A stretch of 64,000 nucleotides of DNA, from the NCBI RefSeq assembly GCF_023272795.1, contig NZ_CP096829.1:682001-746000 (forward strand). Direction: 5' to 3'. The notes under the pieces are model-generated. The model saw only the letters and a program-made list of their open reading frames with translations, was not told the origin of the DNA and did no database searches. Positions within the stretch are counted from its first letter, which is position 1. Each line of letters starts with the position of its first letter. This document shows, one piece after another, positions 1 to 9,540 of this stretch. Source of the DNA: Flavobacterium humidisoli. GTDB lineage: Bacteria > Bacteroidota > Bacteroidia > Flavobacteriales > Flavobacteriaceae. The translations under genes were made by a program, and so were the position numbers.

Positions 1-2
1 CA

Positions 3-665
3 GCAATGCTTTCTATTGTGTGGGCACCTTTCAGCAATTATATGCAGACTCCAACAGGAAGAACCGAAAGTGATAAAAAGTTTCCGAGATTTACTTTTCA
101 ATACACACAGTCGTTACCAAATGTTTTTGATAATGATTTCACTTTTAGCAAAATAGATTTTAAAGCCGAATACGAAAAACAGTATTTAAACCGCCAGAAA
201 ACAAGTTTACTTTTACAGGCTGGTTATGCAATGGGAGATGTTCCTATTACGCATTTATACAACACCTCTCCAAATAACTTAACGAAGGAAACTGTTGTTC
301 AGCGTATTACTTTTGCCGGAAGAAATGCTTTTGAAACCATGTATTTTAACGAATTCTTCTCGAGTCAATATTTAATGTTTCAAATTAAACATGGTTTTGA
401 CCGAATTAGAATCATGAAAAAAGTTCGCCCATCATTGGTTTTAGTTACCAGAATGGCCTGGGGAAGTATGGAAAATCCAGAACAGCATGTTGGGCCAGAT
501 TATAAAACTTTGGATAAAGGTTACTTTGAATCAGGAATCGAATTGAACAGAATTTTTAAAGGTTTTGGTTTAGGCGGATTCTATAGATATGGCCCAAATC
601 AGTTATTGAAGTTTGAGGACAATATCGCGGTTAAGATTTCTTATGTTCTTGATCTGGGACTCTAA
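3..665 (+). CDS. DUF5686-type outer-membrane protein, C-terminal part (5' end outside window)
   Basis: The reading frame is open to the left edge, so only about 220 C-terminal residues are visible. They are rich in alternating aromatic and polar residues and end in SYVLDLGL, which looks like amphipathic beta strands closing an outer-membrane barrel with a hydrophobic C-terminus. The stretch around residues 45-110 (FKAEYEKQYLNRQKTSLLLQ, then NAFETMYFNEFFSSQY) resembles the end of DUF5686 / carboxypeptidase-like regulatory-domain proteins, which are large outer-membrane proteins of unknown role in Bacteroidota. The family call is from recognition of this tail; the N-terminal domain cannot be seen. 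No operon partner is visible downstream, because the next gene is convergent. Confidence 0.6.
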   Translation, partial: AMLSIVWAPFSNYMQTPTGRTESDKKFPRFTFQYTQSLPNVFDNDFTFSKIDFKAEYEKQYLNRQKTSLLLQAGYAMGDVPITHLYNTSPNNLTKETVVQRITFAGRNAFETMYFNEFFSSQYLMFQIKHGFDRIRIMKKVRPSLVLVTRMAWGSMENPEQHVGPDYKTLDKGYFESGIELNRIFKGFGLGGFYRYGPNQLLKFEDNIAVKISYVLDLGL

Positions 666-689
666 AGGGTTAGATTCCAATTTTTACGC

Positions 690-785
690 TACGTTTGTTC
701 ATTTCGATCTCGAGGTTTCGTGAGAGAAATCATAAATAAAAAAAATCCCAAATTCCCAATAGTAAAAATTGGAATTTGGAATTTA
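690..785. repeat. Intergenic repeat remnants ('aaattcc' type)
   Basis: Between two convergent genes lies a piece reading TTCATTTCGATCTCGAGG, followed by an imperfect inverted repeat of the CCAAATTCCCAA / TTGGAATTTGG kind. The same word families recur near 7,780, 23,028, 28,495, 32,105 and 40,205 in this window. It may also act as a bidirectional terminator. No coding sequence is supported. Confidence 0.5.
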
Positions 786-807
786 AAAAAAATTGATATT
801 TAAAAAC

Positions 808-3078
808 TTATGGTTTAAGAATCAAAACCGAAGGCGAGTTATTTAGCCAAATACTTTGAGATTCTATTAATTTTTTCCAGCTATCTAAACTGATAATCAT
901 CAAATTTTGGCTTTCTAAAAATTCTTTCTTCAGTGTTCTATCATTCATAATCATGATATGATTTGGTGCAATCTGCTCGATCGAGCGAATTGTTTCCTGA
1001 ATTTCTCTCGTATTTTTCACTTCTCCACCAGCATCCAAAACTGTAATCTGAGAACCGTTATTATTGATCAGCTTTTTAGCATAATCAATTAAAAAAGCAT
1101 CTTCTTTACTAAAAACAGGCATAAAAATCTGGTTTACTTCTTCTAGATCCTTATCGATAAAAATACCAACTGGCATTTTTGCTTTAGTAATAATATGTCG
1201 TGTTCTCTCATCGAACGGATTGTTTTCAAACAAACCTTCTTTTCCTGTAAATTTATCGATCAAACGATCTGGATTTACAATTCTCGTTGTGAATCCGAGA
1301 ATTTTCCCCAATAAAGTTCCATCAAAAATAGACTGTCCTAAACCAACCAATAATAAATCATATTCTCCATGGTTTGCCGTATCAATGATATCTGAATCAA
1401 TATCGCTCGAAACTTTAAACAAGCTCTCTAAATTTTGATCTAACAATTGCGATTCTTCTACCACTGGCCCTATCATTTTACGCTCATGTTCTTTAACATC
1501 GAAAGAATGTATTTCTGTACTTAAAGAAATATGCATTGCTGTTACAACCGAGTTATCTGTTTGCTTTTTAACAAGACTGTTGGCGATTTTGAGCAATTTT
1601 TTCCCTTTTTCTGGAGTGGCAAACGAAAGCAAAATCTTGTACTTGCTTTTCGTTCCAATTTCCTCCGGAACGGCTGTGATTTTATCTTTAAAAATGAATC
1701 CAATAAAATCTAAAGCCGGGCCCGTCATAAAAGTAGTTACCAATGCCATAATTACCATCATAGTAAAGATTTCTGTCGATAATACACCAAGATCGTAACC
1801 GATATTTAAAACCACCAGCTCCATTAAACCTCTTGTATTCATCAAGGCGCCAATGGCTAAACTGTCTTTCCAGTTTTGCCCCATGAATTTCGCCGCCAAA
1901 GCACTTCCGAAGAATTTACCAACGACAGCAACCAAAATGATCAAACCAGTAAGTTTCCATAACTCAGGATCATTCAATAATCCTATTTGTGTACGCAAAC
2001 CTGTGAACACGAAAAATAATGGCAATAAAACAATGATGGCAACATCTTCAACTTTTTCGATAAATATGTTTCTAAATTTATTGTTTTCAGGCATAATCGC
2101 TCCAGCCAAAAAAGCACCGAACAAAGCATGAATTCCGATTAACTCAGATGCATAAGCCGAAATTAAAAGTGTAATAAAGAAAATGGCAACAACTGGTTTG
2201 TTTAGACTTTCTCTTGTTGCATTTAAATCTCCTACTCTTTTTAAAAACGGGCGAACGATTTTTAGCATGATAATTACATATAAAATCGCCATTCCGATTA
2301 CATAAAGTGAACTCGAAAGCGAACCAGCTTTTACGATCGCAATAACAACCGCCAAAATACACCAAGCTGTAATATCGTCTGCGGCCGCGCAAGTAATAGC
2401 AATGGTTCCTAATTTTGTCTTCTGCATGCCGCGCTCTTGAACTATTCTAGCCAAAACAGGAAAAGCTGTAATACTCATGGCGATTCCCATAAATAAACCG
2501 AAAGAAGAAAACTCAACTCCCAATGGAGCATAGGTTTCATAAATAAAAAATGCTAACGATAAACCTAAAGCAAACGGAATTACAATACTGGCGTGACTGA
2601 TTACAACCGCATCATGCGCTTTGTTTTTCAGCACTTTTAAATCCAGCTCCATTCCAATAACAAACATAAAAAGGATTAAACCGATTTGGCTTAAAAACTG
2701 TAGATTACCTAAAGATTCTTTTGGAAATAAAGCTGCCGAAAACTCTGGAAAATACATTCCTACAAGAGACGGCCCTAACACAATTCCCGCAATCATTTCA
2801 CCAATTACCGAAGGCTGTCCTATTTTTCTAAAAAACCATCCAAACAAACGGGCAACTAAAATGATGGTAACGATCTGCGCTAGTAAAATAGCCAAAGGAT
2901 GCTGCAGATTTTCCACCATCGAATGAAGAAAGTCTTTCCAATGGTTACTTTCAACACTTTTCTTTACAATATTACGCCCTACTTCTAATGAAGCGCCTTT
3001 TGATATTACCCAATATATTAGCGCTGTAAAACCACCAATAACGGTTACGTAGAATAGAGAGTTCTTAATGTTATTCAT
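808..3078 (-). CDS. Cation:proton antiporter (CPA2/KefB-like) with C-terminal stress-type domains
   Basis: A 756-residue membrane protein. After an extra N-terminal hydrophobic segment (about residues 8-25), residues 60-460 form the roughly 12-helix Na+/H+ exchanger fold. It begins with the signature-like run GQPSVIGEMIAGIVLGPSL and has polar, charged helices typical of CPA2 exchangers (AADDITAWCIL, FFVFTGLRT, MNTRGLMELVVLNIG). Residues 480-756 are soluble and resemble paired universal-stress-protein-like domains rather than the TrkA-N domain of KefB/KefC. Family knowledge predicts monovalent cation/H+ exchange at the inner membrane, with the soluble tail regulatory. It is transcribed alone. 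The ion specificity cannot be read from the sequence. Confidence 0.88.
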   Translation of the reverse strand: MNNIKNSLFYVTVIGGFTALIYWVISKGASLEVGRNIVKKSVESNHWKDFLHSMVENLQHPLAILLAQIVTIILVARLFGWFFRKIGQPSVIGEMIAGIVLGPSLVGMYFPEFSAALFPKESLGNLQFLSQIGLILFMFVIGMELDLKVLKNKAHDAVVISHASIVIPFALGLSLAFFIYETYAPLGVEFSSFGLFMGIAMSITAFPVLARIVQERGMQKTKLGTIAITCAAADDITAWCILAVVIAIVKAGSLSSSLYVIGMAILYVIIMLKIVRPFLKRVGDLNATRESLNKPVVAIFFITLLISAYASELIGIHALFGAFLAGAIMPENNKFRNIFIEKVEDVAIIVLLPLFFVFTGLRTQIGLLNDPELWKLTGLIILVAVVGKFFGSALAAKFMGQNWKDSLAIGALMNTRGLMELVVLNIGYDLGVLSTEIFTMMVIMALVTTFMTGPALDFIGFIFKDKITAVPEEIGTKSKYKILLSFATPEKGKKLLKIANSLVKKQTDNSVVTAMHISLSTEIHSFDVKEHERKMIGPVVEESQLLDQNLESLFKVSSDIDSDIIDTANHGEYDLLLVGLGQSIFDGTLLGKILGFTTRIVNPDRLIDKFTGKEGLFENNPFDERTRHIITKAKMPVGIFIDKDLEEVNQIFMPVFSKEDAFLIDYAKKLINNNGSQITVLDAGGEVKNTREIQETIRSIEQIAPNHIMIMNDRTLKKEFLESQNLMIISLDSWKKLIESQSIWLNNSPSVLILKP

Positions 3079-3195
3079 AAACTCGTTCTTTAGATTTAAT
3101 TAACGCAAATATCAGCACTGTGAATTTAGTGAAAAAGTAATTCACTTGTTAATTTCGATCACATGTAACAAGTCAGGAAAAAATTGTAATAAGTT

Positions 3196-3924
3196 TTAGA
3201 GCTTTACCTTTTTCAAAAAATCAGCTCGATAGGTTTCGCTTAAAATTAACGTGGTGTTTTTACTATTTTCTTCAACATGATGCAACACAATTTCGTTATG
3301 ATTAAAGAATTTAATTGCTTTTACCGCCACGATTTCTTTTTTATTAACTCGACAGAAATCAGCATCTGGTAATTCGTTTAAAAGGGTATCGAATTTTACA
3401 TTTTTCAAATTCAAAAAACTTCCATCGGTAAGCAGAACCGTTTTGTCTCGGCTATCACTTGCTGCAGTTTTTATATATTGAATTTTATTAAAATATAGCA
3501 ACGTTTTCCCTTTGTCTGTATTGAGCTGAATGAATTTTTTATCTGAATTTGATTTTTCAAAACGCTCCAAAGCTTTGGTGACTGCTTTTTGCAAACGTTC
3601 CAATTTCACAGGTTTTGTAATGTAGTCTACGGCATCGATATTAAATGCTTCGGCCGCATATTCTTTATACGCAGTACAAAAAATCACCAATTTATCTTGC
3701 AATTTTTCAGCCAGATGCAAGCCATCAATTCCAGGCATTTCGATATCCGAAATGAGCAGATCAAAATCAAGATTCGAAAAATCAGACAGGAGTTTCTCGG
3801 GATCATTACTTGCTTTTACGATCTCCAATTCCGGAATTTGTTCGCAAAGCATTTTTAGGTAAGTCAATCCTGGAAGTTCATCGTCCAGAAGCAAGCATTT
3901 CAGTTTTGTATTCAAGTAAATCAA
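3196..3924 (-). CDS. LytTR-family DNA-binding response regulator
   Basis: A receiver domain occupies residues 8-125, with an acidic pocket (LLLDDE), a phospho-acceptor Asp in LLISDIEMPGIDG and the conserved Lys in YITKPVKL. A LytTR DNA-binding domain follows at about 145-242 (FIQLNTDKGKTLLYFNKIQY, FCRVNKKEIVAV). The start is a TTG at 3924. An in-frame stop lies two codons upstream, no ATG occurs before the receiver core, and the next Met (residue 25) would cut into the domain. It therefore overlaps the 3' end of the upstream histidine kinase gene by 47 bp, which implies translational coupling. The pair forms a two-component system of the LytS/LytR type; target genes are not evident. Confidence 0.9.
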   Translation of the reverse strand: MIYLNTKLKCLLLDDELPGLTYLKMLCEQIPELEIVKASNDPEKLLSDFSNLDFDLLISDIEMPGIDGLHLAEKLQDKLVIFCTAYKEYAAEAFNIDAVDYITKPVKLERLQKAVTKALERFEKSNSDKKFIQLNTDKGKTLLYFNKIQYIKTAASDSRDKTVLLTDGSFLNLKNVKFDTLLNELPDADFCRVNKKEIVAVKAIKFFNHNEIVLHHVEENSKNTTLILSETYRADFLKKVKL

Positions 3925-4639
3925 TTTTTAGATGGGCAATATAAACATCGTTTTCTATAAACCTATCGAGTTTGAAATTATTCTTATAAATAATGCGAAG
4001 ACGATGTTCGAGCGTTGTATGCCCAAAACCGCTTCGTTCTTTTTTCAGTACTTTTTTATCGGAGATTTTATTGGAAACCGTCATAAAAAAAGCATTGTTT
4101 TTAAATTCAAAAACTACCGAAATAAAAGCATCTGCGCTCTGAAGATCGGCATGTTTGAATGCATTTTCAATTAAATCAATCGAAATTAAAGGCGCCAGCA
4201 AAGGCTGATCATATAATTTGTCTTCTTGATTGATATTGGTTTTAACCTTAAGTTCGAAAAGCGGACTGATTTTGATTTTGTTGATTTCGATTAGATTCAA
4301 TGCAAAATCTATTTCTTCTTTGGCCGTTACAAATTTCTTTTTGCTTTCGTATAAAATATAATCCAGAACATTGGCCAATTTATCCAGAGCAAAATAGGTT
4401 TGATAAGCATGCGATTGAATTGAATTTAAGATATTCTTAAACAAGTGCGGATTTAGTTTGGATTCTAAATTCTCCAACTGCAAATCGTTTACCTTAGATT
4501 CTAAAGCATAAAAACTTTTTTCAGCATCTTCTTTTGCTTTCTTAGTTTGCTTTAATTGATAAATCATAAAGCAAATAATAACAATTAAAAGCAAAAGAAT
4601 AGTTAGAAAAATTAAAGTTGTAGTATTATTTTGTTGCAT
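3878..4639 (-). CDS. LytS-type sensor histidine kinase (His_kinase family)
   Basis: A 253-residue kinase with one N-terminal membrane helix (about 7-26), a short coiled coil (30-55), and the His_kinase motif around residues 60-75 (LESKLNPHLFKNILNSIQSH) in which the first His of NPHLFKN is the expected phosphorylation site. A HATPase region follows (PLLAPLISIDLIENAFKHAD carries the N box). There is no extracellular sensing domain, so the stimulus may be membrane or intracellular, or come from a partner. It is transcribed toward and overlaps the LytTR regulator gene. Domain order and the adjacent regulator make the assignment strong. Confidence 0.9.
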   Translation of the reverse strand: MQQNNTTTLIFLTILLLLIVIICFMIYQLKQTKKAKEDAEKSFYALESKVNDLQLENLESKLNPHLFKNILNSIQSHAYQTYFALDKLANVLDYILYESKKKFVTAKEEIDFALNLIEINKIKISPLFELKVKTNINQEDKLYDQPLLAPLISIDLIENAFKHADLQSADAFISVVFEFKNNAFFMTVSNKISDKKVLKKERSGFGHTTLEHRLRIIYKNNFKLDRFIENDVYIAHLKIDLLEYKTEMLASGR

Positions 4640-4832
4640 TGTTGCTGATCTATTTCTTAGTGCAAAATTACAATAACAGTATTTTTTACTGTAAAACTAA
4701 TTGCAAATATGGCAAAAGCTAACGACTAATTGGCAAAAAGCAAGTAAATAATGCTGTTTTTAAAAATCTTTCATTTTGTGTTAACATAAAGTAAAATAGA
4801 ATCGAATATTTATGATTTCGAGCACTTTTCAC

Positions 4833-4840
4833 TACATTTG
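4833..4840 (+). promoter_or_regulatory. Promoter -7 element upstream of the RND exporter gene
   Basis: TACATTTG matches the Bacteroidota housekeeping -7 consensus TAnnTTTG and lies 20 bp upstream of the ATG at 4861. No convincing -33 TTTG is present at the expected spacing. Confidence 0.4.
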
Positions 4841-4860
4841 CATCCATTTTTAAAGATTTT

Positions 4861-7227
4861 ATGAAAAACGCTATCCAAGTTGGATTTTGGGAAAAGTTAG
4901 CCCGAATCATACTTAAAAACCGAATTACGATTCTGGTAATACTTTCTGCTTTAACTATTTTCTTTGGTTATCAGTGGAAGAATCTTTCTATGACTTATAC
5001 CGAAGCCAATTTGCTTCCAAAAGATCATATTGCAAATAAAGATTATCAAAAATTCCTCGATAAGTTTGGTGAAGAAGGAAACCTAATCGTTATTGGTTTC
5101 AAAGATTCTAAATTCTTTACACCAAAAAATTATGCGGCTTGGACCGAATTAATGAACGGTTTGAAAAAAGCCAAAGAAGTTGATTTAGTAATTTCTTTAA
5201 ATGATTTAAAGAAACTTGAAAAAGACACTATAAACCAAAAATTTGTTCTAGCGCCATTTATTGACGAAAGTAAAGTACTTGATGCTGCTTATTTAAAAAG
5301 TGTCCAATATGATTTGTTTCACAATCTGCCATTTTACGAAGGACTCTTGTTTAATAAAGAAAGCGGAAGCGTTCGTTCTGCCATTTATATGAATAAAGCT
5401 CTGGTGAATACGGCCGAAAGAAAGGTATTTATCTTAAAAGATTTAGTTCCGAAAATCAATAAATTCGAAAAAGAAACTGGAATTGATCTTAAAGTTTCAG
5501 GAATGCCGTACATCCGTACGATCAATGCGGATAATATGAAAGGCGAAATTGGACTTTTCATTGGAGCCTCTTTATTGACTGTTTCTCTGATTTTCTTTTT
5601 CTTTTTCCGTTCCTTTAGAGCTACGTTTATTTCGGTTTGTATTTTAATTGTCGGGGTAACATGGTCATTTGGAACTCTTGGATTGTTCGGATATAAAATC
5701 ACGATTTTAACGGCTATTATTCCGCCACTGATTATCGTAATCGGAATTACCAACTGTATTTTCCTGATCAACAAATACCAGCAGGAAATTAAAATTCATA
5801 ACAATCAGGCAAAAGCTTTACAGCGTGTTATTTCTAAAATTGGACATTCGACTTTCATGACCAATTTAACTGCCGCCATAGGTTTTGCAACGTTGATGAT
5901 TACTGGAAATGAGTTGCTTTTTGAGTTCGGATTGGTCACTTCTATCAACGTACTTTCTGTTTATACTTTGACGCTTTTTATAGTGCCGATTATTTACAGT
6001 TTTATGCCATTGCCAAAAGCAAAACATTTATATCATTTAGACAAAACTTATATTTCGACACTTTTAAATACAGTTACAACTATCGTTAAAGGTAAAAAGA
6101 CAATTGTTTATTGCATTTACGCTGTTTTATTTCTGGTAAGTTTGAATGGAGTTAGACAAATGAAAGTTTCGGGAAGTTTGATTGGCGAAATGCCCAAAAG
6201 CGCCTCTTTCTTTAAAGATATTTTATTTTACGAAAAAGAATTCAACGGTGTAATGCCACTGGAAATCATGATTGACACCAAAAAGAAAAAGGGTGTTATG
6301 AAACCGGCAACAATTCGCAAAATGGACGAATTACAAAATACCATTTCTGAAATTCCTGAACTTGCAAAGCCTGTTTCCGTTGTAAACTTGGTTAAATATG
6401 CAAAACAGGCTTTTTATAACGGAAATCCTGAATATTACCAATTGCCAACTTCTCAGGAACAGACTTTTATTTTGGGTTATGCTAAAAATGCAACCAAAAA
6501 TAGTAAAGAAAATTTAATGAAAGCCTATGTTGATTCGACTGGACAATACGCGCGAATTACCACTTTCATGAAAGATATCGGAACAGATGAAATGGCAAAA
6601 GTAGAAGGAAAATTACGCAAAAAAATTGATGAGATTTTCCCTAAAGACCGTTACGAAGTTACCATTACTGGAAAAGCATTGGTTTTCCAAAAAGGAACGA
6701 CTTATCTTGCACATAACTTAATTGAATCATTGCTTTTTGCAATCTTAACAATTGCAATTTTGATGTTGTATCTGTTCAGATCTTTCAAAATGGTCGCAGC
6801 TTCTTTAATCACGAATATTTTACCGCTTTGTATAACTTCTGGATTAATGGGTTATTTCGGAATTCCGTTAAAACCTTCAACGATTTTGGTATTCAGTATC
6901 GCTTTCGGAATCTCAGTTGATAATGCCATTCAGTTTATGGCGAAATACAAAGATGAGTTGATTCAAAACAAAGGAAAAGTAAAAAAATCTGTTTTCAGCG
7001 CTTTAAGAGAAACTGGAGTAAGTACTTTCTATACTTCTATCGTTTTAATTTTAGGTTTTGCAACTTTTACTCTATCAAGTTTCAGCGGAACAATTGCTTT
7101 AGGAGGATTAATTTCTTGTACTTTGGTTTTTGCGATGTTTGCTAACTTGGTGGTTTTACCATCGCTGGTTTTGACTTTTGAGAAAAAGAAAACTAAGAAA
7201 GAGGAATTGGAGAATTTGGAGAAGTAA
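4861..7227 (+). CDS. RND-superfamily (MMPL-type) exporter
   Basis: A 788-residue protein with the duplicated RND layout: TM1 at about 18-35, a large periplasmic loop, a five-helix bundle at about 225-400 starting GEIGLFIGASLLTVSLIFFF, then the same pattern in the second half (TM near 420, loop, bundle at about 630-780). Helices containing GITNCIFLINKYQ and FGISVDNAIQFMAKYKDE carry the mid-membrane charged and polar residues typical of proton-driven MMPL and hopanoid/lipid exporters. It is shorter than the roughly 1,030-residue drug-efflux AcrB class and has no adaptor or TolC gene beside it. The substrate is unknown; lipids are an inference from the subfamily. Confidence 0.85.
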   Translation: MKNAIQVGFWEKLARIILKNRITILVILSALTIFFGYQWKNLSMTYTEANLLPKDHIANKDYQKFLDKFGEEGNLIVIGFKDSKFFTPKNYAAWTELMNGLKKAKEVDLVISLNDLKKLEKDTINQKFVLAPFIDESKVLDAAYLKSVQYDLFHNLPFYEGLLFNKESGSVRSAIYMNKALVNTAERKVFILKDLVPKINKFEKETGIDLKVSGMPYIRTINADNMKGEIGLFIGASLLTVSLIFFFFFRSFRATFISVCILIVGVTWSFGTLGLFGYKITILTAIIPPLIIVIGITNCIFLINKYQQEIKIHNNQAKALQRVISKIGHSTFMTNLTAAIGFATLMITGNELLFEFGLVTSINVLSVYTLTLFIVPIIYSFMPLPKAKHLYHLDKTYISTLLNTVTTIVKGKKTIVYCIYAVLFLVSLNGVRQMKVSGSLIGEMPKSASFFKDILFYEKEFNGVMPLEIMIDTKKKKGVMKPATIRKMDELQNTISEIPELAKPVSVVNLVKYAKQAFYNGNPEYYQLPTSQEQTFILGYAKNATKNSKENLMKAYVDSTGQYARITTFMKDIGTDEMAKVEGKLRKKIDEIFPKDRYEVTITGKALVFQKGTTYLAHNLIESLLFAILTIAILMLYLFRSFKMVAASLITNILPLCITSGLMGYFGIPLKPSTILVFSIAFGISVDNAIQFMAKYKDELIQNKGKVKKSVFSALRETGVSTFYTSIVLILGFATFTLSSFSGTIALGGLISCTLVFAMFANLVVLPSLVLTFEKKKTKKEELENLEK

Positions 7228-7231
7228 GGTT

Positions 7232-7258
7232 TTTGACACGAATTTCACGAATTGAATT
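7232..7258. repeat. Short intergenic repeat of the 'cacgaattt' type
   Basis: GACACGAATTTCACGAATT is a short tandem word repeat of the kind scattered through flavobacterial intergenic DNA. It sits between the exporter stop and the next small gene. Confidence 0.35.
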
Positions 7259-7269
7259 CAAAATAAAGA

Positions 7270-7743
7270 ATGGAATCAAAACTTAATATTATTGAATTTA
7301 GAAATCGAATCAAAGACAATACGGTAATTGGAAACCCAAAACTTAAGTTAATCAGTCCATTTGGTCTATTTAGAATATTTGGAAGTTTTTCAAAACCTTT
7401 CTATGGAAATTTTGACGACTCAACATTTCGTTTAACAACAAATTCTGCTGTATCGCCAACATTTTTTATGATTAAAGGAAATTACAGAATTACAAACAGA
7501 ACTTTATTTGTTAATTACACTATTGAGCCAACGCATAAAATTCAGATAATTTGGCTAAAATATTATCCACTTATTGCATTTATTTTATGTAATTCAGTAT
7601 TTATTTTAATAGAAAAAGTTCCTATGCAAGTGTACTTAATCTTTAATTTATTTATTGTCTTTTCAATATTCCATAGTAAATGGCTTCCTAAACGAAAAAT
7701 GAAAAGTTTAGAACAAAAGTTTAAGAAAATATTTGAATTATAA
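7270..7743 (+). CDS. Hypothetical small membrane protein
   Basis: A 157-residue protein not recognised as any family. The N-terminal 95 residues look soluble, with a basic, aromatic-rich stretch (PKLKLISPFGLFRIFGSFSK). Two adjacent hydrophobic segments follow at about 98-114 and 118-134, and a basic C-terminus ends the protein (KWLPKRKMKSLEQKFKK). This layout suggests a cytosolic, PH-like or small beta domain anchored by a helical hairpin, which is an inference. It follows the exporter gene by 42 bp on the same strand and may be co-transcribed, although a repeat word lies between. Confidence 0.6.
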   Translation: MESKLNIIEFRNRIKDNTVIGNPKLKLISPFGLFRIFGSFSKPFYGNFDDSTFRLTTNSAVSPTFFMIKGNYRITNRTLFVNYTIEPTHKIQIIWLKYYPLIAFILCNSVFILIEKVPMQVYLIFNLFIVFSIFHSKWLPKRKMKSLEQKFKKIFEL

Positions 7744-7778
7744 TTTTAAGAACAATATTAATCTTAAAGTTTTATACA

Positions 7779-7892
7779 ATCTTGTCATTTCGAGGAAAGA
7801 GAAATCTCCACAAGTCGCTCCGCAGAGTAATTCATAACTTAGTTAAGTTTTTTACGGAGATTTCTCTCCGAAGCCTTGGAATCGAAATGACA
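7779..7892. repeat. Long imperfect palindromic intergenic element
   Basis: The left arm (TTGTCATTTCGA, then GAGAAATCTCC) is mirrored by the right arm (GGAGATTTCTC, then TCGAAATGACAA), giving a roughly 112-bp foldable element. An open frame of 93 codons across it and the following hairpin is judged non-coding. A related fragment occurs near 697-735. Such elements resemble REP/MITE-like repeats. Confidence 0.6.
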
Positions 7893-7924
7893 AAAATAAA
7901 AGAAATCGCTTCTTTTGAAGCCGA

Positions 7925-8010
7925 CTGCCCTAGCCCTGATCGAAGCGGCATCCTTTCTGTTTTTTCTTTAAAAACAGAAAGATATAGCGAAGAGCAGGAA
8001 TCCGCTTCAA
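7925..8010 (+). ncRNA. Structured intergenic RNA candidate, Flavo-1-like
   Basis: The sequence between the palindromic element and asnS can fold. An outer stem pairs GAAGCGG (7942-7948) with CCGCTTC (8002-8008). An inner long hairpin pairs CTTTCTGTTTTT with AAAAACAGAAAG (about 7953-7981). The conserved-looking words TAGCCCTGAT and GCGAAGAGCAGGAA flank it. This resembles the structured Flavo-1 motif class recurrent in flavobacterial intergenic regions. That identification is from memory and needs a covariance search; it could equally be a repeat element with no RNA function. Confidence 0.4.
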
Positions 8011-8028
8011 AAATTAATTATTATCGAT

Positions 8029-8036
8029 TATATTTG
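8029..8036 (+). promoter_or_regulatory. Promoter -7 element upstream of asnS
   Basis: TATATTTG fits the TAnnTTTG consensus and would give a leader of roughly 40 nt before the ATG at 8082. Confidence 0.4.
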
Positions 8037-8081
8037 CAGTTGTTCAAAACGAATATTATTTAATATCAATTATATATAAAA

Positions 8082-9527
8082 ATGAAACACACAAAAGTTA
8101 GAGACTTATTAAACAGTACGACGACGTTACAGGAAGTGAATGCAAAAGGTTGGGTGAGAACTTTTAGAAATAATCAGTTCATCGCTTTAAATGACGGTTC
8201 TACAATTAATAATATTCAATGTGTTGTTGATTTTGAAAATACACCAGAAGAGACTTTAAAAAGAATCACAACTGGAGCAGCAGTTTCTGTAATTGGAACT
8301 TTGGTTGAAAGTAAAGGTGCAGGTCAGAAATATGAAATTCAAGTGAACAAACTTGAAATCCTTGGAGATTCTGATGCTGAGAAATTCCCAATGCAGCCTA
8401 AAAAACACTCTTTAGAATTTTTACGTGAAAACGCTCACTTGCGTGTACGTACAAATGCTTTTGGAGCAATTATGCGTGTACGTTCTGTATTGTCTTATGC
8501 AGTTCACAAATATTTTCAGGATAAAGGTTTTGTGTATGTAAATACGCCAATTATCACTGGAGCTGATGCTGAAGGTGCTGGAGAAATGTTTCAAGTAACA
8601 TCTTTACCATTGGATAATCTTCCAAAAAACGAAGAAGGAAACATTGATTTCAAAAAAGATTTCTTTGGAAAACATACCAACTTAACGGTTTCTGGACAAT
8701 TAGAAGGTGAAACTTTTGCAATGGCTTTGGGTCAGATTTATACTTTTGGACCAACGTTTAGAGCAGAAAACTCAAACACTTCTCGTCACCTTGCTGAGTT
8801 TTGGATGATCGAACCAGAAGTTGCTTTCAACGACCTTGACGACAACATGGATTTGGCTGAAGATTTTATTCAGTACGTAATTAAATATGCTTTAGACAAC
8901 TGTCAGGATGATTTGAAATTTCTGGAAGGAAGACTTCTTGAAGAAGAAAAATCAAAACCTCAGGCGGAAAGAAGCGAAATGGCTTTGTTAGAGAAATTAA
9001 ACTTTGTATTAGAGAACAACTTTAAACGTGTTTCTTATACAGAAGCTATTGATATTTTGAGAGATTCAACTCCAAATAAAAAGAAAAAATTCAGCTATCT
9101 TATCAACGAATGGGGAGCTGATTTACAATCAGAACACGAGCGTTATTTAGTTGAAAAACATTTTAAATGTCCGGTAATTTTATACGATTACCCGGCAAAT
9201 ATCAAAGCGTTTTACATGCGTTTGAACGACAATACTGAACCTGGAAGAGAAACGGTTCGTGCAATGGATATCCTTTTCCCTGGAATTGGAGAAATCGTTG
9301 GTGGTTCTGAAAGAGAAGAACGTTACGATGTTCTGGTTGAGAAAATGGAAAAACTTGGAATTGATAAAGAAGAATTATACTGGTACTTAGACACCAGAAG
9401 ATTTGGTTCTGCAACTCACGCAGGTTTTGGTTTAGGATTTGAGCGTTTGGTATTGTTTGTTACAGGAATGACAAACATTAGAGACGTAATTCCTTTCCCA
9501 AGAACTCCGGGCAGCGCGGAATTTTAA
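8082..9527 (+). CDS. asnS: Asparaginyl-tRNA synthetase
   Basis: A 481-residue class IIb aminoacyl-tRNA synthetase that charges tRNA-Asn with asparagine in the cytosol. An N-terminal OB-fold anticodon-binding domain (about 15-105, [19 protein letters not shown]) precedes the catalytic core. Motif 2 is [25 protein letters not shown] at about 230-250, and motif 3 lies near the C-terminus ([12 protein letters not shown], then [11 protein letters not shown]). The insertion at about 280-340 is usual for bacterial AsnRS. The choice of Asn over Asp rests on overall resemblance and the [13 protein letters not shown] stretch. It is transcribed alone after a structured leader region. Confidence 0.97.
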   Translation: MKHTKVRDLLNSTTTLQEVNAKGWVRTFRNNQFIALNDGSTINNIQCVVDFENTPEETLKRITTGAAVSVIGTLVESKGAGQKYEIQVNKLEILGDSDAEKFPMQPKKHSLEFLRENAHLRVRTNAFGAIMRVRSVLSYAVHKYFQDKGFVYVNTPIITGADAEGAGEMFQVTSLPLDNLPKNEEGNIDFKKDFFGKHTNLTVSGQLEGETFAMALGQIYTFGPTFRAENSNTSRHLAEFWMIEPEVAFNDLDDNMDLAEDFIQYVIKYALDNCQDDLKFLEGRLLEEEKSKPQAERSEMALLEKLNFVLENNFKRVSYTEAIDILRDSTPNKKKKFSYLINEWGADLQSEHERYLVEKHFKCPVILYDYPANIKAFYMRLNDNTEPGRETVRAMDILFPGIGEIVGGSEREERYDVLVEKMEKLGIDKEELYWYLDTRRFGSATHAGFGLGFERLVLFVTGMTNIRDVIPFPRTPGSAEF

Positions 9528-9540
9528 TAGAAACGGATTT

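Noticed and set aside
7782..8063. 93-codon open frame before asnS
   Set aside because: It spans a long palindrome and a structured hairpin, has no domain-like sequence and matches the intergenic repeat style.
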